DNA from: Anditalea sp035461405
GTDB taxonomy: Bacteria > Bacteroidota > Bacteroidia > Cytophagales > Cyclobacteriaceae
DNA: 7,203 bases
Assembly: GCA_035461405.1 (NCBI GenBank)
Contig: DATHVH010000231.1
Location: forward strand, 1 to 7,203
Direction: 5' to 3'
Both the position numbers and the translations under genes were made by a program. Below the pieces are notes generated by a model. It had not been told where the DNA came from and did no database searches. It was given only the letters and a program-made list of their open reading frames with translations. Positions 4,737 through 7,203 of this stretch are shown one piece after another. How positions within the stretch are numbered: the stretch's first letter is position 1; each line of letters opens with the position of its first letter.

Positions 4737-5825
4737 ATGACTGATAATCCTATAAGAAAAATAATCCATGTAGATATGGATGCATTCTATGCTTCTGTAG
4801 AACAGATGGATAATCCTGAATTAAAGGGAAAGCCTCTAGCGGTGGGCGGCAATAAAGAGCGAGGGGTAGTGGCTGCTGCCAGCTATGAGGCACGACGCTT
4901 TGGCGTAAGGTCTGCCATGTCCAGTAAGCTGGCAGCCCTCAAATGTCCCGATCTGATTTTTGTAAAACCGAGATTTGACAGGTATAAAGAAATATCAAAT
5001 CAGATCAGATCTATATTTTTTGACTACACGGATCTAGTAGAACCCCTCTCTCTTGATGAAGCTTTTTTAGATGTGACAGACAATAAATTCAGTCTACCGT
5101 CGGCCACTATTATAGCAAAAGAAATTAGAAAACGGATAAAAGAAGAAGTCGGATTGAATGCCTCAGCAGGAATAAGCTATAATAAATTTTTAGCCAAAAT
5201 AGCTTCAGATTTAAATAAACCCAACGGTCAGGCTGTAATCCTTCCTACACAGGCAGAAGCCTTTTTGGAAAAACTCCCTATCGAGAAATTTTTTGGCATT
5301 GGTGAGAAAACTGCCGAAAAAATGAAACGATTTGGTATTCATAATGGATTCGATCTGAAACAGTACTCGCTGCAATTCCTGACCAAACAATTTGGCAAAT
5401 CAGGTAACCATTATTATAACATAGTTAGGGGCATTCATTTAAGCGAGGTTAAACCTAATAGAATCAGAAAATCATTGAGTGCAGAAAGCACCTTTGATAA
5501 AGATCTAAAGGATAGAGATAGTATTATTGAAGCACTGAGACATATTGTAGAAGAATTAAAAATAAGACTTGGTAGGGCTAAAGTAGAGGGACGTACCTTA
5601 ACACTTAAAATAAAATACAATGATTTTTCAGTTCATACTCGTAGCAAAAGTCAGGAGTTTGTAATAAATGTAGATCAGATATACCACATGGTAGTGGATT
5701 TATTGGATCAAGCCCCACTAAATCTACCATTACGCCTATTTGGGGTAGGCATCTCTAATCTGAATACACCCCATACAATAGTACAGGATGGCAAACAACT
5801 AAAAATTGAATATAAAGATTTTTGA
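4737..5825 (+). CDS. dinB: DNA polymerase IV (Y-family translesion polymerase)
   Basis: DinB copies past damaged template bases with low fidelity and no proofreading, in the cytoplasm at stalled forks. The 362-residue protein is full length for the family. The palm begins with H-V-D-M-D-A-F-Y-A-S-V-E (11-22), where Asp13 is the first catalytic metal ligand and Tyr18 the steric gate against ribonucleotides. The second catalytic pair is Asp107-Glu108 in S-L-D-E-A-F-L-D-V-T (105-114). The G-I-S-Y-N-K-F-L-A-K-I-A-S-D motif (145-158) follows, then the thumb helix-hairpin-helix F-F-G-I-G-E-K-T-A-E-K (185-195), and the little-finger domain (about 245-345) with its S-x-E-x-T-F start. The last residues contain Q-L-K-I-E-Y (354-359), a plausible but weak beta-clamp-binding motif. 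All catalytic residues are present, so activity is expected. It stands apart from other repair genes; a 64-residue membrane protein gene lies 59 bp downstream. Confidence 0.96.
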   Translation: MTDNPIRKIIHVDMDAFYASVEQMDNPELKGKPLAVGGNKERGVVAAASYEARRFGVRSAMSSKLAALKCPDLIFVKPRFDRYKEISNQIRSIFFDYTDLVEPLSLDEAFLDVTDNKFSLPSATIIAKEIRKRIKEEVGLNASAGISYNKFLAKIASDLNKPNGQAVILPTQAEAFLEKLPIEKFFGIGEKTAEKMKRFGIHNGFDLKQYSLQFLTKQFGKSGNHYYNIVRGIHLSEVKPNRIRKSLSAESTFDKDLKDRDSIIEALRHIVEELKIRLGRAKVEGRTLTLKIKYNDFSVHTRSKSQEFVINVDQIYHMVVDLLDQAPLNLPLRLFGVGISNLNTPHTIVQDGKQLKIEYKDF

Positions 5826-5884
5826 TGGGGCTTGGCACAGTATGTGGTTTATACTTATCCTAATTTAACCTTAAAACTAAAACT

Positions 5885-6079
5885 ATGAAACTCGGACAAA
5901 AATATTTTGACTTTGGTATTAAATATGGCGTACCCCTTACTATTATCGGGTCTACCTTAGCCATGAAAAAAGTAAAAGGTATAGGAAATCTTTTAGTGTT
6001 CGGATTAGTAACACCTGCCATGCTCTATTATCTATATACACTATCCCAAGCTAAAAGCAATGTAGATGCTGAACTTTAA
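5885..6079 (+). CDS. Small hypothetical membrane protein, 64 residues
   Basis: I do not recognise a named family. The protein has a short polar, Lys/Tyr/Phe-rich N-terminus, a hydrophobic segment at about residues 15-27 (G-V-P-L-T-I-I-G-S-T-L-A-M), a basic linker K-K-V-K-G (28-32), a clearer membrane helix at about 33-53, and a polar acidic tail. Two short inner-membrane helices joined by a positive cytoplasmic loop is the likely form (inference). The ATG at 5885 follows an A-rich leader typical of Bacteroidota starts, and no other start fits. The 59-bp gap after dinB holds no clear promoter box and no terminator, so it may be transcribed with dinB. A strong terminator follows 35 bp after its stop. 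Coding status rests on the plausible membrane protein composition, the tidy start and the well-placed terminator. Confidence 0.7.
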   Translation: MKLGQKYFDFGIKYGVPLTIIGSTLAMKKVKGIGNLLVFGLVTPAMLYYLYTLSQAKSNVDAEL

Positions 6080-6111
6080 TTTGGGAATGTAAAGCACCAT
6101 GGCTTATACAT

Positions 6112-6146
6112 AAGAGGCTGTCATTTTTGGACAGCCTTTTTTTATT
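6112..6146 (+). terminator. Intrinsic terminator after the small membrane protein gene
   Basis: AGGCTGTC (6115-6122) pairs perfectly with GACAGCCT (6130-6137) around a 7-base loop. Weaker flanking pairs extend the stem, and an unbroken run of seven T (6137-6143) plus TTTT follows. It ends the dinB-side transcription unit, and its T tract touches the stop codon of the convergent TamL-like gene. On the minus strand no T tract follows the stem, so it serves the plus strand. Confidence 0.92.
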
Positions 6147-7203
6147 TTAGAATGGATAACCTATAGCGAAATTAAATATTAAATTTTCCCTTCTCCAATC
6201 TCTACTTCTGATATCAAAGGTACTCCCCCACCTCTGGTTTTCTGGCAAATATGGCCTTCTAATCGGAGTGGCAAAATCAAATCTAATAACAAAGAAATCA
6301 ATATCCACACGCAAACCGACGCCGGTCCCTACTCCAAGTTCTTTAAACCAGTCGGAAGTAAATTTTCCCTGATTCTCACGGGGCGATTCTGGTTCTCCAA
6401 AGAGCGCTTCATTTCTGTTTTGCAACCAGACATTTCCCGCATCTACAAAAAGTGCTCCTTTCAAAACTGAAACTATGGGAAATCTATATTCAATATTACC
6501 TTCCAACCTGATATCCCCTGCCTGATCAAAAAATGATCCTATATCAAACTGGGTCGGTCTATAAGTACCTGGACCTAAAGATCGAATCCTAAATGCTCTA
6601 ACACTATTGGGTCCGCCAGAAAAAAATTGCTTTACGAAAGGTAATGATTGGGAATTGCCATAAGGAATACCCAAACCTCCAAACAACCGTGTGGCTATGA
6701 TATTATTTTGATTTAATCTGAGATAATACCTAAAATCCAGATCTGCCCTTGCATACTGCGCATAATCCAGACCAAAAAAGGTACTGGGATCATCACTAAA
6801 AGTCCTACTCAATAAATTTAGCGTATTGCCAGCTATATCGATAGTAGTGCCTACAAATATACTGTGAACCCTATGAACATCTACCATCTGATTATAGTTA
6901 AATGTATAATTTACCCCGGCTATAAATTGTTGTTCAAAACTTCTTCTTAAGAAAGGGTTGCTATCCAATATGGCTTCAAACTGAGGAGAGGCATTAGACA
7001 TTCTTACAAAAGTCAGATTGATGGGGTTTATTTCATGATACACATACCTATTTTGGTTCCAGAAATAACCATAGGATGCATTATAGGAAACAAGACGGTA
7101 TAAATCCACCCTATTGAGATACTCTGCCCCTACCGATATTTTTGTTTTCGGGACCGAATAGGCAAACCGCTCACTTATGGGTATTGGAAATATTACCCTG
7201 GGA
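6147..7203 (-). CDS. TamL/BamA-like outer-membrane assembly protein, C-terminal part
   Basis: The frame is open to the right edge, so the gene is cut at its 5' end and 351 C-terminal residues are visible; a GTG at 7107-7109 is an internal Val, not a start. The sequence is a beta-barrel of alternating strands ending in the aromatic F-A-I-G-Y-P-F, a typical outer-membrane insertion signal with terminal Phe. The lid-loop motif of Omp85 proteins appears as F-F-S-G-G-P-N-S-V-R-A-F with R-S-L-G-P-G after it (V-R-A-F encoded at 6591-6602). Then come G-N-I-E-Y-R-F-P, K-G-A-L-F-V-D-A-G-N-V-W and G-T-G-V-G-L-R-V-D-I-D-F-F-V-I-R-F-D, all characteristic of the Bacteroidota TamL (lipoprotein TamA-like) group. 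TamL is thought to work with TamB in moving or inserting envelope components. The lipoprotein signal and POTRA domains would be outside the window, so TamL versus BamA is judged from the barrel only. Confidence 0.88.
   Translation of the reverse strand, partial: PRVIFPIPISERFAYSVPKTKISVGAEYLNRVDLYRLVSYNASYGYFWNQNRYVYHEINPINLTFVRMSNASPQFEAILDSNPFLRRSFEQQFIAGVNYTFNYNQMVDVHRVHSIFVGTTIDIAGNTLNLLSRTFSDDPSTFFGLDYAQYARADLDFRYYLRLNQNNIIATRLFGGLGIPYGNSQSLPFVKQFFSGGPNSVRAFRIRSLGPGTYRPTQFDIGSFFDQAGDIRLEGNIEYRFPIVSVLKGALFVDAGNVWLQNRNEALFGEPESPRENQGKFTSDWFKELGVGTGVGLRVDIDFFVIRFDFATPIRRPYLPENQRWGSTFDIRSRDWRRENLIFNFAIGYPF

Noticed and set aside
5435..5620. Minus-strand frame of 61 codons inside dinB
   Set aside because: It is an antisense shadow; its Leu/Ser-rich composition comes from the complement of the little-finger coding region.
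7107..7109. GTG as the start of the TamL-like gene
   Set aside because: The frame stays open with barrel-like sequence (I-S-V-G-A-E-Y-L-N-R) to the window edge, so the gene is truncated by the window and GTG is internal.

Overview
The window reads as AT-rich chromosomal DNA from a member of the Bacteroidota, probably a Cytophagia or Flavobacteriia type. Four things point there: TAnnTTTG-like -7 promoter boxes in place of E. coli-type -10 boxes, starts without clear Shine-Dalgarno sequences, several small lipoproteins with an acidic stretch after the lipobox Cys, and the C-terminal barrel of a TamL-type Omp85 protein that is typical of the phylum. No rRNA, tRNA, insertion sequence, phage gene or CRISPR array was seen.

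Layout. Positions 1-869 (minus strand) hold the start of a Cys-rich lipoprotein that runs off the left edge and, upstream of it, a gamma-class carbonic anhydrase family protein. A 144-bp divergent promoter region with a run of TGTA/TACA palindromes separates these from a YceI-family lipoprotein (plus strand), which ends in a strong intrinsic terminator. Just after it comes a stand-alone pabB (folate pathway), whose best promoter box lies so close to the ATG that the mRNA may be leaderless. A hairpin then marks a convergent junction.

Positions 3123-4334 (minus strand) form a compact three-gene unit. In transcription order it holds a small HepT/DUF86-like (HEPN) protein, a 112-residue protein of unknown family whose start overlaps the previous stop (ATGA), and 25 bp later an NlpE-like CxxC lipoprotein. 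The HEPN-like protein appears to lack the Arg and His of the RNase motif, and no nucleotidyltransferase antitoxin lies beside it. This is the least conventional part of the window. Two near-identical palindromes sit upstream of it.

Positions 4737-6079 (plus strand) carry dinB (DNA polymerase IV) and a 64-residue membrane protein, followed by a strong terminator. The right edge (6147-7203, minus strand) is the C-terminal part of a TamL/BamA-like outer-membrane assembly protein whose N-terminus is outside the window.

Most genes are housekeeping or envelope genes in short transcription units and do not form one pathway. The only candidate for an undescribed system is the HEPN-like/unknown/NlpE-like unit, and its function is not evident from sequence alone.
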